From the NCBI GenBank assembly GCA_030148605.1, contig JASBTD010000030.1:1-55976 (forward strand): DNA of 55,976 nt. Direction: 5' to 3'. The position numbers were made by a program, and so were the translations under genes. This stretch comes from Erythrobacter sp. GTDB lineage: Bacteria; Pseudomonadota; Alphaproteobacteria; Sphingomonadales; Sphingomonadaceae. This document shows positions 43,367 to 51,832 of the stretch, in pieces. Every line of letters begins with the position of its first letter. The first letter of the stretch is position 1. The notes beneath the pieces are model-generated. The model ran no database searches. It was not told where the DNA came from and saw only the letters and a program-made list of their open reading frames with translations.

Positions 43367-44611
43367 ATGCTACGCACCGGTTCCATGATCGCTTCTGCCC
43401 TCTCGGTACGCGCCCTGCTTGTCGCGATTTTCATCCTGATGGCAGGCAGCGGCTTTCTATCGACTCTGATTGCGGTGAGGCTAGAGCAGGCAGGCATTCC
43501 GGCGCTTCTGATCGGCCTTGCTGCGACCAGCTATTTCTCCGGCCTGACACTGGGTTCTCTGAAGGTAGAACAGCTGATCGCAAGAATTGGGCACATCAGG
43601 GCTTTTGCCGCAGTCGTGACAGTCTTCTCCGCCAGCAGTCTCACCTATGCCATCTTCGAACATGTGTCCGTGTGGATTGCGCTGAGGTTCATCGATGGCT
43701 TTGCGATGGCCGGTGTGTTCGTTTGTCTGGAAAGCTGGCTCAACCGTCAAGCGACCGCTGCCAATCGCAGCATCATCCTGGCAGCCTACATGATTTCACT
43801 CTACTGCGGCCAGGCAGCGGGCCAATTTCTGCTCAACCTTGGGCAGGACGCGCCAGACCTTCCCTTCATGGTGTCCGCTGTTCTGCTGTCGATCGCATTG
43901 CTCCCGGTCCTGCTGACCCGGATGGAGCAACCGCAGACAGAGAAGATAACGCCATTCTCCATCGCCCGGCTGTACAAGGCATCGCCGCTTGGCATCCTTG
44001 GAACGCTAGCCAATGGCGCGATGCTGGGCGCATTCTACGCGCTCGGCGCGGTCTATGTGCAGCGTATCGGGATGGGGCTGTCGCAGGTCGCTCTGTTCAC
44101 ATCATGCGTGATCGCTGGCGGCGTTGCACTGCAGTACCCGCTGGGCCGATTGTCTGACCTGTTTGACCGGCGCAAGGTCATCATTGGCTGTTTCCTTGTG
44201 ACCGCTGCGATCTGCAGTTTGCTGTCGCTGATCGAATGGCCAGCCGCGATGATCATTGCCTTGGGTGCGCTTTTCGGCGGATTTGCGTTCGCGCTCTATC
44301 CGCTCTGCGTCGCGCATTCCAACGATCACCTGGAAGAAGACGAGCGCATTGGCGCGAGCAGCGGCCTGGTGCTGACCTATTCAGTCGGAGCCATGGCTGG
44401 CCCGATGGTTGGCTCGACTGCGATGAGCGTGATGGGGCCATCCGGATTGTTCGCGGTGATTGGCTTCATCGCCACCCTTGCCGTCCTGTTCGGCTTGTGG
44501 CGGACTGTCGCGCGCGCGGCCGTTCCGGCCGACGCGCAACAGGCCTTCCAAAGCTTGCCGCGCACGACACCGATGGCTGCTGTGCTTGAGGCGGAGGAAC
44601 CGGAAAGATAG
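43367..44611 (+). CDS. Major facilitator superfamily transporter (YcaD-like)
   Basis: A 414-residue twelve-span MFS protein. Conserved features include SGLTLGSLKVEQLIARIGHIR after span 2 (motif A-like), LRFIDGFAMAGVFVCLESWL with a family ESW motif, and YPLGRLSDLFDRRKVI between spans 8 and 9. The pattern resembles the YcaD group, whose substrates are unknown. ATG 43367 is used; ATG 43385 is possible. It is divergent from the CsaA-like gene and is followed by a 200-bp gap with a GC-rich hairpin near 44633-44655. Confidence 0.88.
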   Translation: MLRTGSMIASALSVRALLVAIFILMAGSGFLSTLIAVRLEQAGIPALLIGLAATSYFSGLTLGSLKVEQLIARIGHIRAFAAVVTVFSASSLTYAIFEHVSVWIALRFIDGFAMAGVFVCLESWLNRQATAANRSIILAAYMISLYCGQAAGQFLLNLGQDAPDLPFMVSAVLLSIALLPVLLTRMEQPQTEKITPFSIARLYKASPLGILGTLANGAMLGAFYALGAVYVQRIGMGLSQVALFTSCVIAGGVALQYPLGRLSDLFDRRKVIIGCFLVTAAICSLLSLIEWPAAMIIALGALFGGFAFALYPLCVAHSNDHLEEDERIGASSGLVLTYSVGAMAGPMVGSTAMSVMGPSGLFAVIGFIATLAVLFGLWRTVARAAVPADAQQAFQSLPRTTPMAAVLEAEEPER

Positions 44612-44812
44612 TTTCGAATGGAATTATCTTGATCTCGCGCGCGCTTCTCGCGAGAGGCAGACAAGCAAGGGCCCATCCGGAGATCTTCAGATCATTGGTC
44701 ACATGAGTAATCAGGAAATCATAATTCGGAACGCGCAGGCCGGGGTTGCCCGCGTGCTCCCCCTGCGCAAGCCCAAGCCGGGTTTGCAGGCGTGGTGCAG
44801 TGGTGGCGATCC

Positions 44813-47002
44813 ATGGATCGGGTAAGCATCGTTCACGAGAATTTCCTGCGCCGCGTCGCAGAAAATGACTTGCCGCAGGGCAAGCCCGCAACAGACCCGC
44901 TGGACGAGCAAACCGCGCTCTCGATTTTCCGGACAGCTTGCGTCACCCGTGCGCTCGACCGGGAAAGCCGCAAGATGCAAGCGGCGGGCAAGGGGTATTA
45001 TTCGATCGGTCCATCGGGCCACGAAGGCATTGCCGCCATTGCCGCAGCATTACGCCCGACCGACATGGCTTTCCTGCATTATCGCGATGCGGCTTTCCAG
45101 ATCCAACGCGCGGCGCAAGTTCCGGGGCAAACGGTTACTTGGGACATGCTTTTGTCCTATACCTGCTCTAGCGAAGATCCGATCTCTGGCGGAAGGCACA
45201 AGGTGCTGGGATCAAAGGCATTGTCTATCCCGCCGCAAACCTCGACCATTGCCAGTCATCTGCCCAAGGCAGTTGGTGCGGCTTACTCGCTCGGCCTTGC
45301 GCGCAAGCAACCTCCGCAATTCAAGTCAATGCCGGATGATGCGATCATTTACTGCTCGTTCGGTGATGCTTCAGTCAATCACTCGACCGCGCAGGGTGCT
45401 TTCAACACAGCGCAATGGACCAGCTATCAGTCTGTGCCGCTGCCGCTGCTGTTTGTGTGTGAAGACAACGGGATCGGCATCTCTACCAAGACCCCGCGCG
45501 GATGGGTCAAATCGACATTCGAGAACCGTCCGGGCCTCAAATATTTCGAATGCGACGGGCTCGATATTTTCGAGACTTACCGGGTTGCAATCGAAGCGGC
45601 GGAATATGTGCGCCAACGCCGAAAGCCCGCGTTCCTGCATGTCCGCACGATCAGGCTGTATGGCCACGCGGGTGCGGATGTCGCCATGGCATATCTCAGC
45701 CGGCAGGAAGTCGAAGCCGAGGAAGCGAATGATCCGCTGTTGCACATGGTGCGCCAGCTTTCGCAAGCGGGAATCCTTGATCCGCATGCCGCGCTTGCAA
45801 TCTACAATGAAACGGCTGCGCGCATCGCGCGGGTTGCTGCAGAGGTAGTGACCAGGCCGCGCTTGTCGAACGCGGAAGAAGTCATGGCGAGCCTTGTCCC
45901 GCCGCCGCGTGACTGCGCGCCGGTTGAACCTCCATCCAGCGATCTGCGCGAAGAAATCTTCGGTTCTGACATGACCGCGATGACCAAGCCGCAACCGATG
46001 GGCAAGCTCATCAACATGGCATTGACTGACATCATGCTGGAGCATGGTGAAGTGGTCATGATGGGTGAGGATATCGCGCGCAAAGGTGGCAATTATGGTG
46101 TGACGCAGCGCCTGTCACAGCGATTTGGCAGAGCGCGCGTGATCGACACATTGCTGGATGAACAGTCAATTCTGGGCCTTGCCATCGGCATGGCGCAAAA
46201 CGGCTTCATTCCGCTGCCTGAAATCCAGTTCCTTGCCTATCTGCACAATGCCGAAGACCAGCTGCGCGGCGAAGCGGCGACACTGCCGTTCTTCTCTGAC
46301 GGGCAATATACCAACCCGATGGTCGTGCGCATTTCCGGGCTTGGCTACCAGAAGGGGTTCGGCGGTCACTTCCACAATGACAATTCCATTGCGGTTTTGC
46401 GCGACATTCCGGGCCTGATCCTGGCGTGCCCATCGAACGGGCGCGATGCAGCGATGATGCTGCGCGAATGCGTGAGGTTGGCGCGTGAAGAGCAGCGACT
46501 GGTGGTGTTCCTTGAACCCATCGCGCTCTACATGATGCGTGACTTGCACCAGGATGGCGATGGCGCCTGGATGTGCGAATATCCCGAGCCGTCAGAGCGG
46601 ATTGCGCTTGGCGAAGTGGGTGTTCATGGCAAGGGCAAGGACATTGCCATCCTGACCTTTGCCAATGGCGCATATCTCTCCAGACAGGCGCAGGCCGATC
46701 TGGCGGCGCAAGGCGTCAACGCAAGAGTGATCGATATGCGCTGGCTTGTGCCATTGCCCGAAGAAGCCATTCTTGATGCGATCAAGGGTTGCAAAGCCGT
46801 GCTTGTGGTTGACGAAACCCGGCGCACGGGCGGCGTTGCCGAAGCTGTGATGGCGATGCTGGCGGAGAAGGTGGACGTGCCCTTTGCCCGGCTCACCGCT
46901 GATGACAGTTTCATCCCGACCGGCCCCGCCTATGCCGCGACCATGCCATCGCGCGATACAATCGCGGCAGCCGTCACTGCGCTGCTGGAGAAAGTCAAAT
47001 GA
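44813..47002 (+). CDS. Fused alpha-beta E1 component of a 2-oxoacid dehydrogenase-type enzyme
   Basis: A 729-residue thiamine-diphosphate enzyme with both E1 halves in one chain. The alpha half shows YYSIGPSGHEGIAAIAAALRP, TPP-binding GDASVNHSTAQGAFNTA followed by CEDNGIGIST, and RLYGHAGADVAMAY. The beta half begins after about residue 395 with MGKLINMALTDIMLEHGEVVMMGEDIARKGGNYGV (in parts), has the proton-relay glutamate in DTLLDEQSILGLAIGMA, and ends with LVVDETRRTGGVAEAVMAML. It should decarboxylate a branched or other 2-oxoacid. No E2 lipoyl or E3 gene is nearby. It overlaps a FabD-like gene by 4 nt. Confidence 0.88.
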   Translation: MDRVSIVHENFLRRVAENDLPQGKPATDPLDEQTALSIFRTACVTRALDRESRKMQAAGKGYYSIGPSGHEGIAAIAAALRPTDMAFLHYRDAAFQIQRAAQVPGQTVTWDMLLSYTCSSEDPISGGRHKVLGSKALSIPPQTSTIASHLPKAVGAAYSLGLARKQPPQFKSMPDDAIIYCSFGDASVNHSTAQGAFNTAQWTSYQSVPLPLLFVCEDNGIGISTKTPRGWVKSTFENRPGLKYFECDGLDIFETYRVAIEAAEYVRQRRKPAFLHVRTIRLYGHAGADVAMAYLSRQEVEAEEANDPLLHMVRQLSQAGILDPHAALAIYNETAARIARVAAEVVTRPRLSNAEEVMASLVPPPRDCAPVEPPSSDLREEIFGSDMTAMTKPQPMGKLINMALTDIMLEHGEVVMMGEDIARKGGNYGVTQRLSQRFGRARVIDTLLDEQSILGLAIGMAQNGFIPLPEIQFLAYLHNAEDQLRGEAATLPFFSDGQYTNPMVVRISGLGYQKGFGGHFHNDNSIAVLRDIPGLILACPSNGRDAAMMLRECVRLAREEQRLVVFLEPIALYMMRDLHQDGDGAWMCEYPEPSERIALGEVGVHGKGKDIAILTFANGAYLSRQAQADLAAQGVNARVIDMRWLVPLPEEAILDAIKGCKAVLVVDETRRTGGVAEAVMAMLAEKVDVPFARLTADDSFIPTGPAYAATMPSRDTIAAAVTALLEKVK

Positions 47003-48027
47003 CCAGCGCTGTCGTCATTTGCCCGGGACGCGGGACCTATAATGCCAGCGAGCTAGGCTATCTGGCGCGTCATTTCCCGGACCGGGAATTGCTCGCTGAA
47101 TTCGATAGCCAGCGTTCGGCTGCAGGGCAGGAGACCTTGAGCGCGCTGGATGGTGCGGAACGCTTCTCGCTCGCCAATCATACCCGCGGAGACAATGCAT
47201 CCGGTCTGATTTACGCATCTTCATACGGCGATTTCCGCTCCATCAATCGTGAAGAGATCGACATTGTCGCGGTCACCGGAAACTCGATGGGCTGGTACAC
47301 CGCACTCGCCTGCGGGGGCGCATTAACGGCTCAGGACGGTTTCCGGGTCGCCAACACCATGGGCACGCTGATGCAAGAGGCGCTGATCGGCGGACAGCTG
47401 GTCTATCCCTGGATGGACGAAAACTGGCGCGCAGATGGGGCCCGCAAGACCGAGCTTCTCGAGCTGGTGAGTGAGATCAACGCGCGCGCTGAAGCGGAGC
47501 TTTACTTTTCGATCGACCTCGGCGGAATGCTGATCCTTGCCGGCAACAGCGCCGGGCTTGAAGCGTTCGAACAAGCCGTCGAGCCGGTCCAGCAGCGCTT
47601 TCCCATGCGTTTGGGCAACCACGCCGCCTTCCATACTTCGCTGCAGAGCCCCGTGGCGGAAAAGGGCAGGTCACAGCTCGACAAATCCCTGTTCAACCAG
47701 CCAATCCTGCCGATGATCGATGGCGAAGGAAACATCTGGTGGCCGGGATCGACGCGAACGGACAGCCTGTATGATTATACGCTGGGCGCGCAAGTGACGG
47801 AAACTTACGACTTCACCAAGGCTATAACAGTTGCCGCGCGCGAATTTACCCCTGATCTGTTTATCGTCCTAGGGCCCGGAAATACCCTTGGCGGGGCAGT
47901 GGTCCAGTCGCTGATCTGTGCGCAATGGCGCGGCATGGCTGACAAGGCGACATTTCAGGCATTGCAGCAGGAAAGCCCTGTAATCGCAGCGATGGGTATG
48001 CCCGAGCAGCGCCAATTGTGCACCTGA
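46999..48027 (+). CDS. FabD-like acyltransferase with altered substrate-binding residues
   Basis: A 342-residue protein with the malonyl-CoA:ACP transacylase fold. The nucleophile elbow is GNSMGWY (S96) and the catalytic histidine is H212 in AAFHTSLQSP; GTLMQEA follows as in FabD. By eye alignment, the arginine that binds the malonyl carboxylate (RGxxMQEA) is M121 here, and the N-terminal PGQG reads PGRG. This argues against malonyl transfer and for an uncharged acyl group. ATGA overlap couples it to the fused E1, so both probably act in one pathway. No ACP gene is adjacent. The name FabD should not be applied without testing. Confidence 0.8.
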   Translation: MTSAVVICPGRGTYNASELGYLARHFPDRELLAEFDSQRSAAGQETLSALDGAERFSLANHTRGDNASGLIYASSYGDFRSINREEIDIVAVTGNSMGWYTALACGGALTAQDGFRVANTMGTLMQEALIGGQLVYPWMDENWRADGARKTELLELVSEINARAEAELYFSIDLGGMLILAGNSAGLEAFEQAVEPVQQRFPMRLGNHAAFHTSLQSPVAEKGRSQLDKSLFNQPILPMIDGEGNIWWPGSTRTDSLYDYTLGAQVTETYDFTKAITVAAREFTPDLFIVLGPGNTLGGAVVQSLICAQWRGMADKATFQALQQESPVIAAMGMPEQRQLCT

Positions 48028-48193
48028 TTGAACGGTTTGAGCAAGCATCAAGCCAAGCGCATTGATGCACCGCGTTAACCCGGGCAAGACGGGTGACCGA
48101 TTGAGCTTGATTTGCACGTATTAAGGCATAGGTGCGGGGCTGACTAACGCGCCCTCCGTGATTTTTGGTGCGTGCTGAAAACCCAAAGGAAAT

Positions 48194-51100
48194 ATGCTAC
48201 AAACCAATCTTGACCAGCCGTTTGCCAATTTCGCGCCAACTGTCTCCAAAAGATCAGAGCTGCGCCGGGCGATCACTGCAGCTTATCGCCTCCCTGAACC
48301 CGAAGCTGTAACCCCGCTGGTCGAAGCGGCGCGAGTGACGCCAGCAGAGCGAGAAGCAATCGCACAGCTGGCCACAAGGCTTATCTCGCGGCTCAGGGAA
48401 AGCGGCCCACGCGGCGGAGTGGAAGGACTGGTCAAGGAATACTCGCTGTCTAGCCAGGAAGGCATCGCGCTGATGTGTCTGGCAGAAGCGCTGCTTCGTG
48501 TGCCGGACAAGGCGACGCGTGACGCGCTGATCCGTGACAAGATCGCTGGCGGTGATTGGCGTTCGCACGTGGGCGATGATCGTTCTGTCTTCGTCAACGC
48601 GGCGACATGGGGACTGGTGGTGTCCGGCAAGCTGGTGACACCGGTGAAAGAGAAGTCGCTTGGCGCATCGCTGACAGGATTGATCAAGCGGGCCGGCGAG
48701 CCGGTGATCCGCAGCGGCGTCAACATGGCGATGGAGATGATGGGCGAGCAGTTCGTGACTGGCGAGACCATCAAGGAAGCGCTGAAGCGTGCCCGTGAGC
48801 AAGAAGCGAAAGGCTTCAGCTACAGTTACGACATGCTGGGTGAAGCGGCGACCACAATGCGCGATGCGGATCGATACTATGCCGATTATGAACGCGCGAT
48901 CCACGCTATAGGGGCCGCGGCGAAGGGCCGTGGAGTCTACGAAGGGCCGGGCATATCGATCAAATTGTCCGCGCTTCATCCGCGCTATCAATACGCACAG
49001 CTTGATCGCGTGATGGACGAGCTGCTGCCAAAGGTGCGCGAACTGGCGATCCTCGCCAAAGGATATGACATTGGCTTCAACATCGATGCCGAAGAAGCTG
49101 ACCGGCTGGAGCCTTCGCTCGACATTCTCGAAGCGCTCGCGATGGACGAAGCACTGACCGGTTGGGACGGGCTTGGCTTTGTTGTGCAGGCCTATGGCAA
49201 ACGCTGTCCGATGGTGATCGACTGGCTGCATGATCTGGCGCAGCGTTCGGGCCATCGTATCATGGTGCGGCTGGTCAAAGGCGCCTATTGGGACAGCGAG
49301 ATCAAGCGCGCCCAGGTTGAAGGGCTGGCCGATTTTCCCGTCTTCACACGCAAGGTGCACACCGATGTCAGTTACATCGCCTGTGCCCGCAAACTGCTGG
49401 CTGCGGGCGAGCATCTCTTCCCGCAATTTGCGACGCATAATGCGCAAACCTTGGCGACGATATACCATCTGGCGGGCGATGGTTTCAGCACTGGCGATTA
49501 TGAATTCCAGTGCCTGCACGGAATGGGTGAAGCGCTCTACGAAGAGGTGGTGGGGCCGAAGAAACTCAACCGTCCGTGCCGCATCTATGCACCGGTCGGC
49601 ACGCATGAGACCTTGCTTGCATATCTGGTACGCAGGCTGCTCGAGAATGGCGCAAACTCGTCCTTCGTAAATCGCATTCTAGATGAAGAAATTTCGCCTG
49701 ATGAGCTGGCGACCGATCCGGTTGAAGAGGCTGAGCTGATTGAGCCATTGGGTTCAACTCACCCGCTGATCAAGCTGCCGCGCCGTCTCTATCCTGACCG
49801 GGCAAACTCGCGCGGGCTCGATCTGGCCAATGAGAGCGTGCTCGCTGGTTTGGCTGAAACTCTGCAAGCCAGCGCAAAGCGGGACTGGAAAGCCGAGCCG
49901 AGCTTCCCATCAGACGGCACGGCTAAGACAGAAGCTGTCATGAACCCTTCCGACCACCGCGACACTGTTGGCCATGTCAGCTGGACGAGCGAGGAAGGCG
50001 CGGGGCTTGCCATGTCTCGCGCTGAGAAGGCTTTTGCCCGGTGGGCGGATACCCCGATTCCGGAGCGCGCGGCGTGCCTGGAAAAGGCCGCAGATTTGCT
50101 CGAAGCGCGTACAGAAGAACTGCTCGGCCTGATCATGCGCGAGGCTGGCAAATCAGCTCCTAACGCCATTGCCGAAGTGCGCGAAGCGGTCGATTTTCTG
50201 CGCTATTACGCCAATGAAGCTGTGCGCAGTCTGGTCGATGCTCGGTCGATCGGCCCGATGGTATGCATCAGCCCGTGGAACTTCCCGCTGGCGATCTTCA
50301 CGGGCCAGGTGGCTGCAGCACTCATTGCCGGAAACACAGCCGTTGCCAAACCCGCTGAAGAAACTCCGCTGATTGCTGCGCAAGCGGTCGACATATTGCA
50401 TGAAGCGGGCGTGCCCAGGGATGTCGTGCAGCTGCTGCCCGGCGCAGGGGCAATCGGTGCTGCTCTGGTCGCCGCACCTCAAACCTGCGGCGTGATCTTC
50501 ACCGGCTCTACCGAAGTTGCCAAGCTGATCCAGCGCCAGCTGGCGAACCGCACGCTTCCTGATGGCTCGCCAATCCCGCTGATCGCTGAAACAGGCGGGC
50601 AGAATGCGATGGTGGTCGACAGTTCAGCCTTGCCCGAACAGGTTGTACGCGATGTGATTGCAAGCGCGTTTGATAGCGCGGGCCAGCGCTGCTCGGCGTT
50701 GCGCATCCTGTGTCTGCAGGATGATATTGCCGATGACTTGCTGGCGATGCTGCGCGGCGCACTGGCTGAACTGCGGGTTGGTGCGACAGATCGCCTGAGT
50801 GTGGATGTGGGCCCGGTCATCAATTCCGAAGCGCAAAAGACGATTTCCAACCATATCGAAGCCATGCGTGCTGCCGGTCACAGGATCGAGCAGCTTGAGC
50901 TGAGCGAGGAAACGCAGCACGGAACATTCATCGCGCCGACGATGATCGAGATCGACAATATCGACCAGCTTGGGCGCGAAGTGTTCGGCCCCGTGCTGCA
51001 TGTGATGCGATACGAGCGGCGTGACCTGCCCGAGGTGATGCGCCAGATCACTGCGACGGGCTATGGCCTGACCTTCGGCTTGCACAGCCGCATAGACGAA

Positions 51101-51820
51101 ACGATCGCATCCGTTACGGAGCAAGCCGCGGTTGGCAATATCTATGTCAATCGCAACGTCATCGGCGCAATCGTGGGCGTCCAGCCGTTCGGTGGGCGTG
51201 GACTTTCAGGCACAGGGCCCAAGGCCGGCGGCCCGCTCTATATCGGCAGGCTGGCGATGGACGCCCCGGAACGGGTGGCGATCCCGCGCCTGGCCGATCC
51301 CGAATTCGGGCTGGAGGAACTGCTCGGTGATGACCGGCGCACTGTCTCCGCAGATCAGGATCCGGTGCTGGGCCAGTTTGCCGAGCTTCCCGGCCCGGTT
51401 GGTGAGCGCAATCTCTATGGCCTGCATCCGCGCGGCCGGGTCTTGCTGCTCCCTCAGACAGAGGCGGGGCTGCGGCAACAGCTTTCCGTGATGTTTACGA
51501 CAGGCAACACCCCTGTGCTGCCCGATGACGAGAACACGCGCATCCTTGCGACCAACCTTGCGGCTGCCTTGCCGGAACGCATCGAATGGGTGGCCGATTG
51601 GCGAAGCGAACCTCCCTTTGCGCAAGTGCTGATCGAAGATGCAGGTCAGGATATCCGCGATATCTTGCAGGCTATCGCAGCCAAGGATGGCCCGATCCCG
51701 ATTGTTCAGCTGGCGGGCAATGGCCGGCTTTATCGCACAGACTGGTTGCTGGAAGAGCTATCTATCTCGATCGACACGACAGCGGCGGGCGGGAATGCCA
51801 GCCTGATGGCGGTGGCTTAA
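48194..51820 (+). CDS. putA: Bifunctional proline dehydrogenase / pyrroline-5-carboxylate dehydrogenase PutA
   Basis: PutA oxidises proline to glutamate in two steps with substrate channelling. The 1208-residue product has a helical arm domain, the FAD-binding PRODH barrel (FNIDAEEADRLEPSLDILEA, RLVKGAYWDSEIKRAQVEG, FATHNAQTLATI) and an ALDH domain with PWNFPLAIFTGQVAAALIAG, E799 in AETGGQN and catalytic C833 in GQRCSALR, then a C-terminal extension of about 150 residues that helps seal the channel. No ribbon-helix-helix DNA-binding domain is at the N-terminus, so it should not repress its own gene. FAD-dependent electrons go to the quinone pool. Confidence 0.96.
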   Translation: MLQTNLDQPFANFAPTVSKRSELRRAITAAYRLPEPEAVTPLVEAARVTPAEREAIAQLATRLISRLRESGPRGGVEGLVKEYSLSSQEGIALMCLAEALLRVPDKATRDALIRDKIAGGDWRSHVGDDRSVFVNAATWGLVVSGKLVTPVKEKSLGASLTGLIKRAGEPVIRSGVNMAMEMMGEQFVTGETIKEALKRAREQEAKGFSYSYDMLGEAATTMRDADRYYADYERAIHAIGAAAKGRGVYEGPGISIKLSALHPRYQYAQLDRVMDELLPKVRELAILAKGYDIGFNIDAEEADRLEPSLDILEALAMDEALTGWDGLGFVVQAYGKRCPMVIDWLHDLAQRSGHRIMVRLVKGAYWDSEIKRAQVEGLADFPVFTRKVHTDVSYIACARKLLAAGEHLFPQFATHNAQTLATIYHLAGDGFSTGDYEFQCLHGMGEALYEEVVGPKKLNRPCRIYAPVGTHETLLAYLVRRLLENGANSSFVNRILDEEISPDELATDPVEEAELIEPLGSTHPLIKLPRRLYPDRANSRGLDLANESVLAGLAETLQASAKRDWKAEPSFPSDGTAKTEAVMNPSDHRDTVGHVSWTSEEGAGLAMSRAEKAFARWADTPIPERAACLEKAADLLEARTEELLGLIMREAGKSAPNAIAEVREAVDFLRYYANEAVRSLVDARSIGPMVCISPWNFPLAIFTGQVAAALIAGNTAVAKPAEETPLIAAQAVDILHEAGVPRDVVQLLPGAGAIGAALVAAPQTCGVIFTGSTEVAKLIQRQLANRTLPDGSPIPLIAETGGQNAMVVDSSALPEQVVRDVIASAFDSAGQRCSALRILCLQDDIADDLLAMLRGALAELRVGATDRLSVDVGPVINSEAQKTISNHIEAMRAAGHRIEQLELSEETQHGTFIAPTMIEIDNIDQLGREVFGPVLHVMRYERRDLPEVMRQITATGYGLTFGLHSRIDETIASVTEQAAVGNIYVNRNVIGAIVGVQPFGGRGLSGTGPKAGGPLYIGRLAMDAPERVAIPRLADPEFGLEELLGDDRRTVSADQDPVLGQFAELPGPVGERNLYGLHPRGRVLLLPQTEAGLRQQLSVMFTTGNTPVLPDDENTRILATNLAAALPERIEWVADWRSEPPFAQVLIEDAGQDIRDILQAIAAKDGPIPIVQLAGNGRLYRTDWLLEELSISIDTTAAGGNASLMAVA

Positions 51821-51832
51821 GGCCGGCAGCGC

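Noticed and set aside
44633..44655. TCTCGCG/CGCGAGA hairpin after the MFS gene as intrinsic terminator
   Set aside because: A 7-bp stem without a following T-run; it may be chance in GC-rich DNA.
48254..49606. 450-codon open frame opposite putA
   Set aside because: Covers the proline dehydrogenase domain on the other strand; composition is that of a mirror frame (His/Arg/Gln-rich), no motif.
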